From positions 22,021,001-22,085,000 of the forward strand of contig OZ005609.1 of NCBI GenBank assembly GCA_963930655.1: 64,000 bases of DNA, read 5' to 3'. Numbering within the stretch: position 1 is the first letter of the stretch; each line of letters opens with the position of its first letter. The translations under genes and the position numbers were made by a program. The notes under the pieces are model-generated. The model saw nothing but the letters and a program-made list of their open reading frames with translations, ran no database searches and was not told the origin of the DNA. Source of the DNA: Myrica gale (taxonomy: Eukaryota; Streptophyta; Magnoliopsida; Fagales; Myricaceae). This document shows, in pieces, positions 11,459 through 23,790 of the stretch.

Positions 11459-14400
11459 ATTGCAAAAATTTGCTGGTGGGTACCAAAGAAGCCCACACAG
11501 CATGAGAAGATACCTCAAGCTCTTGCTGCTCTTACATTGGACACCATTATTCTCGATACTGAATGAACAACTGACACCGACGCTTCCAATCACATGACAG
11601 GTCATTCAGGTATGTTAACAAATTTTCGCAAATACTCAGGATTTGACTCAATTCTTATTGGAGATGGTTCTCTGCCTATTCATGGTATCGGTGACACTTG
11701 TATAAAATAAAAGACTATTGTTTTACCTTTTAAGAATGTAATTTTTGTTCCAAATTTGACAAAAAAATTTGTTATCTATGAGCAAACTAACTGACCAACT
11801 TTCGTTGAACTATGAATTTTTTAATGTTGGTTTTCATGTCAAGGAACGGGAAACAGGACAACCGATGATGACAGGGAGGTGTAAGGGTGATCTATATGTT
11901 TTCTCTAATTCGCATGAATTACATTTTTCTCACCGTTTCAAATCTGGCTCAATAGAAGTTTGGCATCAATGTTTAGGATATCCACAGTTGTCTGCTTTAC
12001 AATTATTGAAAAATAAGGGATTAATTGATGTTTTGGGAGTCACTAAGTTTACGCACGTCTGTGATAGTTGTCAATTAGGGAAGCTAAGTAGGTTGCTTTT
12101 TTCTTGTTCTCAACACTCACGTTCTACTATCTTTTGACAACATTCATTGTGATTTGTGGGGCCTTGCTCCAGTTCTATCTATTGGCAAATTCAGATATTA
12201 TGCATGTTTAGTAGATGATTTTTTTTCTAGATATTCCTTGATTATTCCCTTGAAATAGAAATATGATTTTTGTATGCATACTTAGCCTTTGAAAAGTTTG
12301 TTGACGGGAAATTCAACAAAAAAAAAATCCACTCAAATGGTGGAGATGAGTTCCTCAACTCGAAATTATCATCACATTTTCGCTCAACTGACATTATTCA
12401 TCAGGTATCTTGTCCACATACTTCTGAGCAGACATGTATGGTTGAACGTCGTCATAGAATTGTTTGTGAATTAGGAATGACTATGCTCTTTCACTGTGGT
12501 GCCCATTTGTCTTATGAGTATAAACTTTTACTGCCGCAGTATATCTTATCAATCGTCTACCTTCCTCTGCTATTGATTTTGAGACCCCATACTTTACTGC
12601 CACAGTATATCTTTGAGTTTTTGGTTCTAAATGCTTTCATACACATGAGACACTCGCTGTCAGAAATTTGATCCAAAAAATTTTCCCTGTATCTTTGTAG
12701 GTTACAACGATAAGCATAAAAGGATATAAATGTTTTCATCCTCCAAGCAAAAAAAAAATTTATTTCTCGACATGTGGTATTTGATGAATCGATATTTCCC
12801 TATGAGTCTTCTCACCTCACCACAATTATCCCCCCAACTCTCCATGTCATTTGCATTTTTTATTCTTGGTTGTCGCATCCTACTCACAAACTCCCTCTTA
12901 CCGATATTTCACCCTCATCCTCTCAACCTCCCTGTCTAAGTCTTTTACCATCTGTTATATCACCATCTTATGCACCACAGCTTGATGTTCCCACACTGCA
13001 GCTCGGTGATCCTGCATCTATAAGCACCCTTTCACAATCTCTGCTTCCACAACCTGATGTCTCCTCCAGCTCATTAGACACCTCCTTGCACCCACTTTTG
13101 GATACTCTATCTGATGATCCACCACCCCAATCCAAACCAACCACAGACCATCCTCCTGCTCCTAATGCACCACAACTTCCTTATCTTATGGTACTCGCTC
13201 CCAACTCGGTGTGATTAAACCAAATCCTAAATATGTCTTGACATCCACATCTCTCACCATCCCTCGTGAGCCCTGTAATGTTCGATCGGCACTAGCTCAT
13301 CTTGGCTGCAAAATTGCAATGGATGAGGAACTTGAGGCCTTGCATCAAAATCAGACTTGGAGACTTGTGTCGCGCACCCCTGGGATGCATGTTATTAGCT
13401 CAAAATGGGTGAAAAACAAAACACAAAGCTGATGGATCACTAGACCGCCTCAAAATCCTGTTTAGTTACAAAAGAATATCATCAAATTGACGGGATCGAT
13501 TACACCGAAACTTTTTCTCCGATCAGGAAGCCAGGAACTATACGTAGGCTTATCATTGTAGCACTTGTTCGACAATGGTCCATTCGTTAGCTTGACGTCA
13601 AAAATGCATTCCTTCATGGAGAAACCCCCAGGAATGGCTGATTCGAAACATCCAATGCACGTCTGCAAACTCCAAAGGGCCCTTTAGGGCCTAAAACAAG
13701 CACCTCGAGCTTAGTTTAATCGTTTTAGTATTTTTCTTCTTCAATATGGTTTCTTTTTCAGTTTAGCTGATCCCTCGTTATTTATTTTTCACTTTGATCA
13801 TGGCTCATTAATCTTTTTTTCTAAGCAATGGCCCATTAATCTTACTTCTTTATATAGATGATATGCTACTTACAAGATCTATTCCAGAACTGGTCACTCG
13901 TTTCATTGACCTTCTCAGTAGTGAATTTGCAATGAAAGACTTGGGTCCTCTTCATCATTTTCTTGGCATTGAAATATCTCAAACACCTAACGACTTCATC
14001 TTTCGCAAACACATTATGCTCTTACCATTCTCGAAAAAACAAAGATGACTAACTGTAAGCCCATGAGTACCCCCCACTAGAAGCAAAAACAAAAAATTCA
14101 CTCAATGACACACCCTTGGAGGATCCAAGTTACTTTCGAGGAATTTCTAGCGCTCTTCAGTATCTCACTATTACTCATCCAGATCTTTCCTTTAGTGTTA
14201 ATTATATCTCTCAATTCATGCATGCCCATGCGGTTACTCACTTAAAAATGGTTCGACGTATTCTTCAATATGGCAAAGGAACTACTCAATTGGGTTTAAA
14301 TTTCACTTCTACTACTATACTTGATTTGTGTGCTTTTTCAGATGCTTATTGGGCGGGTTGTCCTACTACTAGACGCTCCACTACTGGCTATTGTACTTAT

Positions 14401-14807
14401 CTTGGGCGAAACCTCATTTCGTGGTGTGCGAAGAAACAACATACAATATCCCGATCAAGTATCGAAGCTGAGTATCGAGTCATGGCTAATACTGCAGCCG
14501 AACATACATGGATGACTTTCATTCTAAAAGATCTACGAGTTCTAATACTACATCCTCCAATATTATTCTGTGATAATCTCAGTGCTTTACATATAACAAT
14601 TAACATCGTTTTTCATGCACGCAGTAAACACATCGAATTGGAATATCATTTTGTGCCCGAACAAGTTAGCCTTGGCCAACTTATCACTCTCCATATCTCC
14701 ACTGGTGAGCAAATTGCAGACATCTTCACCAAACCAATGTCCAAAGCTGCTCTTCATTATTTTCGACACAAACTCTGCCTCCAACCTCAACACAGTTTGC
14801 ATGAGGG

Positions 14808-15558
14808 TATTAACGTCCCACAACTTGGCACAAGGAATTATGATGAAGATCTTCCGCAACAAAAGCAACTAGCCAAAGATAAAAGAGAATCAAGACATCA
14901 ACTATTGTGAGAATCTTCCGTAGTTAAAGATAGAAAGAAATCAAGAAATCAAAAAGTTGCTTCAATTGAAGCAAGACACGTTGCATCATATAAAAAAAAG
15001 AGAGCTGAAATTGTTGAAGTTGCCGCAATTAAAGATAGAAAAAAAATCAGCAAAATTCGTTGTATCATATTTAGAAAAGAGTCGAAGTTGAAGTTCCCAA
15101 GGCTGATGCAATTAAAAATAGAAAAGAAATCGAGAAATCAGAGCAATATGCGTTGAAAACTAAGGTGATGTTCGTTTGGAAGAAATTTATAGGATTCTGA
15201 TAAAATTGTGAATATTTAGGTGATGTTAAAGTTGTATTAGCATGCTTGCAGAAGTTAAAAGAGATTGATATTTGTAAAAAAATAATAAAGTGTTGTATTA
15301 AAATACATGTATTTTGTGATGTTTGACGTGTAAATATAAAAGTAGATTACAAATCCTGAAAAAAACTCATTCTAAGAACAGTTGTATCATTTCAAAAAGA
15401 GTCAAAAGTTGCCAATTGCGTCATTAAATGCCAATTGCCTGGTTAAATGCTCCCGTAAAATATCTGTTTTAAATAGTTGTACTCTATAGTGTTAGCGTTT
15501 ACGTTTTGAAATAGAAACAAAATATCTTTTATTAACCTGTATTCCTAATTTTCCCTCT
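14808..15558 (+). repeat. Right LTR of the Copia element, with an insertion
   Basis: Homologous to 9501-9984. A segment at about 15165-15371 is absent from the left LTR and is bounded by CTAAG on both sides, so it is a later small insertion. The inserted text (TAATATTTAGGTGATGTT-like) is related to 31802-31945. Confidence 0.86.
15165..15371. mobile_element. Small MITE-like insertion in the Copia right LTR
   Basis: About 207 bp, begins GTGATGTTCGTTTGG, flanked by CTAAG (15160-15164 and 15372-15376). It contains GTGAATATTTAGGTGATGTT, close to GTAAATATTTAGGTGATGTT at about 31825-31845, so the two are members of one repeat family. No coding potential; no clear terminal inverted repeats. Confidence 0.6.
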
Positions 15559-15563
15559 ATTAT

Positions 15564-16451
15564 TACATTGTTTTTATCCTATCGTACGATCACAATGATA
15601 ACTTAGCGAAGATGGGAAAGGAAACGCACGAGAGGTTGTTACAGAGCGTATGACAAAGTAGTGAATGACTCAGAAGATTCTCTGGATCAGAATTTGATCC
15701 GATGGGGAAACGACAGGTCACAGGATAGCCAATTTAACTATTGGCTTTTCCTTTGGTCCTTTTTACCTGGTAAAATGGTAGCTCATTTGATTCCCCAAAG
15801 TTGGGTCCCAATAGTCTGCATTTGATCCTTGCTTTCACCAAATGCAGCATAGTTTGATTGCTTCTGACAGTTCGGACTATGTCCCCCCGTTTAAATGGAC
15901 CTCTCAAGGATCGACGTATGAATAGAATTAGTTTTGAAGTTGCTTTCGAAGAATTTTTTTTTCTTGCAAAGAAGTGCAGACTGGAGTGCTGATTGCAAGT
16001 ATCACTTGTGCTTTATACACCCAGAAAAAAGTCTGACTTGTGTTCGTATATTGTGCTATCATGTTGCCTCCTATTTCTCATTGATCTCTCCCATTCACGG
16101 GCAGAACCCTGAAATTTCAGGTTTTCCGGAACAAAACTCTGTTTTATGCTCTTCTTTTTGAGAACTAAACCCGATTGCTTTCGGCTAGTGCTGCTGTCCC
16201 ACAAAATGTATTAAGAGAGGTCTCATAAGAAACAGAAAAGAACTCAGGCGAGACAACTATGGCCTTGGTTGAAATCACATGAACCATCTTTGTGTAGGTT
16301 GAAAGAAGAAAATTGCACTTCCATTCTGTTTAGCATAAAATTACTCTTTAATTTCACATAAGGCAATCATCTGATGGTTTACATTGGATTCTGGTTTCTT
16401 GCTTCGAGTTTAAGTACTGGGATGCTTGATTTTACTGTCTTCACATGGTCA
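15564..16451. other. Intergenic DNA and probable kinase 3' untranslated region
   Basis: No gene recognised. The segment adjoining 16452 must hold the 3' end of the minus-strand kinase transcript. The part just after the Copia target duplication continues the pre-insertion DNA. Confidence 0.5.
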
Positions 16452-19400
16452 CTAATACCGAGGACTGGCTGTCTGATTCAGAAATCTAGAGGAACCAGAA
16501 GAGCTAACAGCATAGAGGTTTTTGACTAGAGGAATTAGTGACTGCACAATATCGGTCATTAGAGGACGATAATCTGCTTCTGGTTGCACGCACATGGCTG
16601 CGATAGCTGCAATCTGGAAAGACAATGTAGTTACAAGGAAACTGGAGTTATTAGAAATTTCAGCAACAATAGTGGTGGTTATGATAATAGAAATCCGAGC
16701 TGACCTGAATTAGTTCCTTTTTCGAATACTGGCCTTGTAGAGCTGGGTCCACCATTTTCACTACCTTTTCCCTGTTAGATAGCCTTGGAAGGGCCTGTTA
16801 AATTGCAGAAAAGACATGTCACCCTTCTAAAAGAGGCTAAATTGAGCTTAATATATATAGAGAATAACATAGTATAAAGCAATTTTCGCATCTATGAGGA
16901 TTACAAGTTCTTCAATTTTATGGAATTGTATTCCATAGGAACCAGCTTAAACGTGGCATTACGAATGCTCAGAAGCCTACAGTATCATTTAAGTTCTTTC
17001 AAACACCGATTTTGGGTCATTTTGACTGCTGCCGACTATTTTCTCACCAACTTTAATCAACATAGGAGGTGGGAAGAACAGACCTTTACTTAATTACTGA
17101 ATTTAAGATATGAGCTCTTCCGTTTTGAAGCCATTTGATAAAGCTCTATGCTGGCTTCATCACACTGATAACACTTATGACAACGCGACTCCAACTGACA
17201 GGAACCATATAGCATTTTATAATTCATTAACCATGAACTTCTTAAAGGTGCTCATAATATATGTCTGTGGTGAAAAGGTTTAGCATGACAGCTAGCCAAG
17301 CTCTGAGGGAAAAAGTGTGAGTTTTTGGACAGTCAAGCTACAAAGAAGCAGTTGGGGCTGGAGAAAATCTAATCTTCAAGAAAAACATCCTTCAGAGATT
17401 GAAACATCATATAGGCTCTTGAATGGGATAAAAGGATCTGTCCTAGAGGTGTATTGATTGGATTGCTTTTGTTCGCTGAGTAAATCTGAAGTTCAGAGCG
17501 ATAGCTTGGCTTGCTATACACCACAAGTTAACTCCAAGGGATCGATCAGACTGTTTCAATGGGGTTATATTGCTGACTCCCTTGTGTCTTCTATGGAAGA
17601 ACTGAATCCAGGGACCATTATTGTAAGTTTAACGAGGGTGATTTTACAAACAGGAATATTGCTGAATCCCGAACAGTCAATAGGCGGTACAGCGCTGATA
17701 ATGCTACGGGGCTGTCCGTAGAGCTGTTCACAAACTTGCTTGGGCAGCTACTTTTTATACTAATTGGATGTACAGGGACCAAAGAATACAAAAGTTCCTG
17801 GCGAGAAAGTTATTAGCACGTGATATGTGGACACTAAGGCTTCTGAACAAGCTTGACATAATAAGCAGGGGCGGTTGAAAAGGGGTAGGGAGGGGAGCCT
17901 AAGGTCCCTATTATGAACTACTACTAAAATTTTAAAAAAATTAAATTATGAAGGCTGTATATTATAACAAAATTAAAATTAAGAGAGAGAAAAAAAACTT
18001 AAAATTTTTCAGATAAAATTAATGAAAGTCAACAAAATAAGAATATTTAAAAATTAGTTTATAAAAATAAAATTGAAAAAAAAACACATCCTAGAAACTA
18101 ACACTATCAAAGTTTCTTTTTCAAAATAATAGCACTATCAATGTCTTATTAATCTATTAAAAGATTAATTTATTTTCCAAATTAAAATTTTTAAAATAAG
18201 TTACAAAAACTGAAATTAATACTTCACTTGAAATATTTAATCTAATAAAAGAACTAGATTGTTTTTTAAAAAATTTTATTGCATATAGAATACTGTTTAC
18301 CATACATATTACAATTGTATATGCAAAAAAGAGTTTTTCAAAATTAAATATAATAAAACATTATTTACTAACAACTATATCTCAAGATAGATTAATTTAT
18401 GTAGCAATTTTATCTAATTTATTAGATACACTTAAATATAAAAATTGAATTAGTAATTTTGCATCTAGAAAAATATGAAACAAATTTATGGTTTAATATT
18501 CAAATTTATTAATTTTTTAAAACTTAAAAGGTCTCATTTTTATGACTTGTCTAAAGTAATATTGAGCAGCCACTGGACATAAGGACATAAGGATGTATCG
18601 CAGTCCGAACACTGTTCCAACGCTACAGTTGTTTTAGTTGTCTGTATGCATAGCTCGTTGCTATTAGCATTGCTTCTATATTAAGTCAGCAATTTTTCTA
18701 TGAAGCATGTACTTCATAGTTACCAGGTTGAACAAAAATTGCATTCATCCGGAAAAAGGAAGTTGAGAGAAATAAAAGGATTGTATCTACTAACCCATGA
18801 GACCAGAACATGTTCTCCAGGAGGCCGCTTAGTATCAACCGGAACACGGCCTGTTAACAGCTCTAGAAGTACCACACCATAGCTGTATACGTCTGATTTG
18901 GTAGTGAGCTTACCCGTGGAAGCATACCTGCATCATTCTGAAACTAATGAACAAAGCATCGACAAGTAACCTAATGCTTTTTCATCTACTTCCAAACATT
19001 CTTGGTCATTTACTCGAGGCCATTTCAGATCCTGTGAAAGGCATTTGAAATCGTGATTACCAATTAGAAATAGTTTTTGGTATTTTTCAATCTTTGCTTC
19101 GCTGAGAAAATGACATCCTGCCTAACGGGGGCCTTAATCTGCATGCCCATGTGCACGCTTGTATAACGCTGCATTTTTCACAGGTGTGGTACTGATAATG
19201 AAAGAGATGGTGCGATACAGACAAGTGAAGGACTCACTCTGGTGCCAGATATCCAGTGGTCCCAAGCACACGTGTAGAAATCAGACCATTGATTTTGTCT
19301 GAGCCCATCTTGGCCAATCCAAAATCTGACACTTTGGCACGGAAATTTTGATCTAGTAGAACATTGGTGCACTTGAAGTCACGGTGGATAACGGGGGCAG

Positions 19401-21193
19401 AGATTGAATGCTCATGGAGGAATTCTAGGGCCCTAGCGCAATCAAGAGCTATCCTCAATCGGGTCCCCCAGTCCAACGGCATATGCTGATTGTTAGAGGA
19501 GTGAAGATGGTGTTGCAGAGTCCCATTCGGCATGAATTCAAAAATCAGAAGCCTATGGTGTTGGTCAGCACAATAGCCAAGGAGCTCCACTAGATAAGGA
19601 CAATGCAAGCGACTTAGTAGATCCACCTACATTTAAGAAGAAGAAAAACTGATATTTGGTCTTACACCCATGTGCAAGGACGAAAAGACTTTAGAAATGC
19701 GTGCCGGGAACTGAATGAATACCAGAGAAGCAATTTAGAAGTCTTTCATTCATTCATTCAGGTACAAGGATGAAATACTATATTGCAAATTCCTAATGTG
19801 GAACCAAACGAGTTAGCATTGTGTCTTCTTGGAACATGTTCAGGTCAAAGTTTTAGAGACTTGCACATGAGAGAGAGAGTGAACAGGTTATTCTACCCAT
19901 GTTCCAGAATACTGCCAAGATTTTAATAACCAACCAGTTCACAGCCTTGATTTCTTCAACGTCTTCGTGTCTATCAATCCTCTGGAATATTGTAATCATT
20001 ACAAAAATATATTGTGCACAAATAACGCCAATCAATCAACATTTACAGAGAGAGAGAGAAGGGAATTAAGAGTCAACAGCCTCAAATTGCTTAACATATT
20101 GCAATAACAAGGTCCAGGCAAACTGTTTAAGTGGATACTAGAAGGGGAACAACTGCTTATATGGGGTAGCCTGTAGGGACAAAATGGTAATCTTTCTAAG
20201 CACAATAGAAGAAAAAGAAAGACAGAGACAGAGACAGAGGGAGAAGCAGGAAATAAGTGCAGGAAAATCAATAAATGGAGTCACTCACCTCGATCCTGAA
20301 AGCACGCTCCCCTTGCTTTCCTTCCCTATGCAACATCTTAATTGCAGCCACGGTCCCATCACTTAGGACACCTCTATACACCACTCCATACCCTCCGTTA
20401 CCAATTACATTTGCCTCACTAAATGTATCTGTAGCCGCTTCAAGCTCCTTGTAGGTAAACACTTGGACTCCTCTGAATCTAGGTGGAGGGGTCTTGACCG
20501 TATGCGCTCCATGAAGGCACCCACCCTTCACATCTGCCACGTTTTAGGAGAAGCCCAGCAAAATTTGCATTAAATTATAGGGGAAGAAAGGTAATTAACA
20601 AGAAATGGCGGGGAGAGAGCAAGACAAACAACACATAATAAGTCCATTTCTGGTCATAAATTTCTTCCAGTATCAAATATTTACAAATCATGTGAAAGCA
20701 CACTTGGTTGGTCGAAAATGATTTGTTTCTGTGGAAATGGGATAATGGCAAAAGGACTATCTCACTTTTGCCTCAAAATGATAACTCGGATGCATTTCCT
20801 ACAAGCCAAAATGCCTTGAAGGACCAAGATCTCTTACCGGAATTGGATATATAACATTTGAAAATAGCAATCACCTGGGCTAGAATTGAACTTCACAGTG
20901 GTATGAGCCATGAACCTTCCACTTGTGTGGTTGATGCTATTTTGTTCCTTGCAAGTGCCATTGCCTTTAGCGGATTGGAGTCGTCGGAGCAGTGTGATTA
21001 TGAGAACTATGGCCACAAGAACGATAATGGAAGTGACGGATATGATGCCTACAAGTACGGAAGTGGAGGAGAAAATGCCATGGTGGTGGCTATTTGTCTG
21101 AGAACTTGAGGGATGGTGTTCTTGGGTGTTGTTGTTTCCAGTACTACTGCGATCAAGCGGCCTTGCAGGTGCCTCGGTAGTGTCAACTTCCAT
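16452..21193 (-). CDS. Receptor-like Ser/Thr protein kinase (At3g58690/PBL-like clade)
   Basis: Predicted plasma-membrane kinase of 445 residues. Exons from the 5' end: 20875-21193, 20289-20533, 19238-19626, 18795-18927, 16705-16794, 16452-16613; all borders are GT-AG and in phase. A short Ser/His/Asn-rich N-terminus (no extracellular domain) precedes one membrane helix at about residues 45-69. The kinase starts after [11 protein letters not shown] (131-141): glycine loop GNGGYG 151-156, lysine 172, alpha-C glutamate 188, HRD 269-271, DFG 289-291, APE 316-318. Then come [20 protein letters not shown] and [19 protein letters not shown], which is the signature ending of this clade. All catalytic residues are present, so it should be active. 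HRD is followed by FK, as in RD kinases. Substrate unknown. The 1.9-kb intron 4 holds a hAT-like element. Start: first in-frame ATG; an out-of-frame upstream frame overlaps it. Confidence 0.93.
17866..18575. mobile_element. AT-rich hAT-like element in kinase intron 4
   Basis: Left end CAGGGGCGGTTGAAAAGG, right end read inward CAGTGGCTGCTCAA; the ends share CAG-GGC-G-T(C/G)AA. The interior is extremely AT-rich with no reading frame. Flanks are ATAATAAG on the left and GACATAAG on the right (five of eight match, and the left side also contains GACATAA three bases further out). The end motif places it with the CAG(T/A)GGCGGA elements at 43518 and 53931. Confidence 0.55.
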
Positions 21194-21235
21194 GAGCACA
21201 GAGAGCAATGCAAGAGAGAAGAATGGCAACTGGGA

Positions 21236-21272
<37 letters not shown>

Positions 21273-21332
21273 AGGTTGATAAGACGTGAGGTACAACTTT
21301 GAGTTATGAAGGTTGGGTTTCCCTTCACAGGA

Positions 21333-21338
<6 letters not shown>
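21183..21338 (-). other. 51-codon upstream frame overlapping the kinase start
   Basis: An ATG at 21338 opens a 51-codon frame (begins MTSCEGKPNLHN, ends CIALCAHGS) that ends at 21183, inside the kinase coding region and out of frame with it. The CT microsatellite at its centre is read as Ser-Leu repeats. If the transcript starts upstream of 21338, scanning ribosomes would meet this ATG first. Whether it is transcribed is not known from sequence. Confidence 0.35.

Positions 21339-21368
<30 letters not shown>
21238..21368. repeat. Paired GA and TC microsatellites at the kinase 5' end
   Basis: A (GA)n run of about 33 bases at 21238-21270 and a (TC)n run of 30 bases at 21339-21368, 68 bases apart and complementary in sense. 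On the kinase (minus) strand this is a GA tract followed by a CT tract. Such tracts are common in plant 5' untranslated regions, and a transcript with both could fold into a hairpin. Confidence 0.8.
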
Positions 21369-21373
<5 letters not shown>

Positions 21374-23790
21374 TAACCAATTGATCTTGTGGACTTCCTT
21401 CGTCCCTTCTAATGTATTTTCTGTGGATCTGTCTCTGTCTAGTATCAGAACTAAGAACTTTTTGCACCTTTGTCACGCTGATACACAACATCCAACTAAA
21501 ATTATTTGCTAGGTATGTACAACACGTCGTCCAAAAGTTCCAAGATCCCATTCTAGGTAGATATTTTTGGATAATAACTTGTATAACCAAGAAGGGTGGA
21601 CTAGAAACCACGCCTGCTATTTCTCTACCAATACATTGCAGCTTGACCAAACAGTGGGGAAAGCAAACAAAACAAGGCACAAATTTATAGTTTGCTTAGT
21701 GCCAAAGTTATGGAGCCAGTTTTCACAGGGCAAAATTAGAATCTGAGACAGACGATTCAACCACACATATTTAAGGACTTGGGATGAAGATGTCTAGGTT
21801 AACCCATCTTTGAGCCTTTACATCAGATTATATCGTCGGAGGTCATAGGGATCCGATGGATATTCCTTGTTGTGTAATTTATTACTTTTCATACCAATTA
21901 TAGAAAAAGAAAGAAAAATACATCAGGCAGAGGGTAGGGCTTAAGAAAGTCAATGGCTGGATGGAATTCATGGAAGCCGAACTCAATCATTGACCACTTC
22001 TGCAAACTAATGAAAGATTGCACAATCATTAAGGAAATGTCACACGTGCTTCACAGAAAGCTAAAAGCCAATTTGTCAAAAACACAGATTAAGTAGTAGT
22101 CAGGGATTCGATACTCCTTTGGCCCATCGTGCACCTGCTAATCTACATTTTGACTCCAAGGCCTAGCTGGTGAGCTTGACTCTTCAGCCTGTACCTATTG
22201 GCTATTGTCAGCCTCATTTCATTATCAACGCCTGGCCAAAAATAATGAAATAAATGCAGAGGAAAACGCTTTGCCAAACTTGTCTTAAAAATTTCAAACT
22301 TTGTCATTTGTTTTACTTGCTTCTTTTCTAGCACATGGTACTAGCATTATTTGTCTGGGAAGAGTTAATGCAACAAAGGGTAGAAAGTTTTTTTCGTCAC
22401 CAAAAAAAAAAATCCTGCAGTATCATTATGGAACCTGCAGGAGTTGCTGAAAGTCTGTACTTGAGTACCATGATCCTGAGTAATGGGTCAAACCCAAAAA
22501 AATTCACCCAAATGGGACGGGGAATTCTTCTTCGTTTTGACTTATCACAGGAAATTTGACACTTGGTGTAGATAGTAACATGCCTCTTCAAGAATAGGTA
22601 AACTGGGCTTAATTTTTGTAATGATAACAATTCTACTAAAATGGCTCTGGATCTCAAATGATGGCTCAGCTACCAGAATTTGTAAACGCGCTTGATAAAA
22701 TTTGGGAAGCCCGAGTTAAAGAAACTAGAAAGCATCATTTTCTCTGATTTTTACAAGCAGTTGTTTTTGGTGAGTCATGGAAGCCCCAACAGTTGCAAAG
22801 ATGTTTCTTTATGAGGACTGCGATTGAATGTAAAACTCCAGTAAGTATCATGGAGGATTGATGGGTAAATCAAGATCAGAGGAATCTTTGTCCCTCCTTA
22901 TCCCTTCCACACTTGAGAGCGACACATTACAGACCCCTGACCCCCTAAAATGTGGAATATCACTATCTGCATGGGTTGTGCATTTGTCCATTACCTCTGG
23001 CCATCCCCCTCACACCAAAGATCAATCCCCACAGATAAGAATTGCCCATTTGCCAAGTCACAGAATTCATGTGCCCGTCTCCGTTTGGTATACAAATTAG
23101 ATGGCCAAATCCAAATTTTTTTCTAATTGGGTCTTGAGACTTAACTTAAGCGCATCTCAACTAATCCCAGAGTCCTGATTGATAGCAAGATAATTGACAC
23201 CTGGTTCATGTTATGGCCTCTCCACCAGATATGGATAATGCATGCCTGCCATCCCAGTTTGGTATCACGTGAACACTGAACAGTTCTCTTCACTTGCCTA
23301 ATCGAAATCACTTTCTTTTCCATTGACAATCTATTGGTGAACCAATCAAAAGTAAGCACATGATCAGCTTTTAGGGAAGATATGATGCTCTTTAAATACT
23401 CCCGTGAACCCACCCAAAAATATTAAACTTAAGACTGACCATGGTAAACTTCCTTGACCAGAAAATTGCACTCTGCAGCCAACCCGGATTTCAACAAGAA
23501 TGAACCACTACCTATTTCTGGATCAGAAAGTCAATAATAGTTCACGGGTTTTAGCTTTATCTTTGAAAAAATATTCCAGCAATTAGATACATCTCACAAC
23601 TTTCAAAACCTAGCACTGTAATTAATTATTTGCACGAAAAGTCTCTGAACCCATTCAATTTGTATGATGAAGAGAGAGTATCCCTGAATAAAAGCTTATG
23701 CATCTCGAAACATATAGCTCAGTATTATACATGGAAAAAAGTATCCCTCGTGTATACCATAAGTTATTCTATTAAGAAGTAAAGATCTTC
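21369..23790. other. Intergenic DNA between kinase and ALG13
   Basis: Contains the kinase promoter (at the left side, minus strand) and the ALG13 3' untranslated region (at the right side). Frames longer than 60 codons at 21183-21680, 22397-22657 and 23141-23413 look random. No transposon ends recognised. Confidence 0.5.

Larger units (their letters stand above)
9501..15558 (+). mobile_element. Ty1/Copia LTR retrotransposon, fossil with both LTRs
   Basis: A complete but broken element. Left LTR 9501-9984, right LTR 14808-15558; both begin TATTAACGTC and end in TCCTCT or CCCTCT. It is flanked by the 5-bp target duplication ATTAT (9496-9500 and 15559-15563). A primer binding site (TGGTATCAAAGCC, tRNA-Met type) starts at 9985 and a purine-rich tract precedes the right LTR. 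Parts in order: gag with a CQYCGTKGH zinc knuckle (about 10027-11560), integrase-type zinc region near 11940-12130, integrase core remnants, reverse transcriptase (about 13280-14050) and RNase H (about 14116-14810), so the order is that of Copia. It is interrupted many times, roughly a dozen or more. LTR divergence of about one tenth suggests an age of several million years. A 534-bp inverted duplication lies in gag and a small element sits in the right LTR. Confidence 0.9.
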
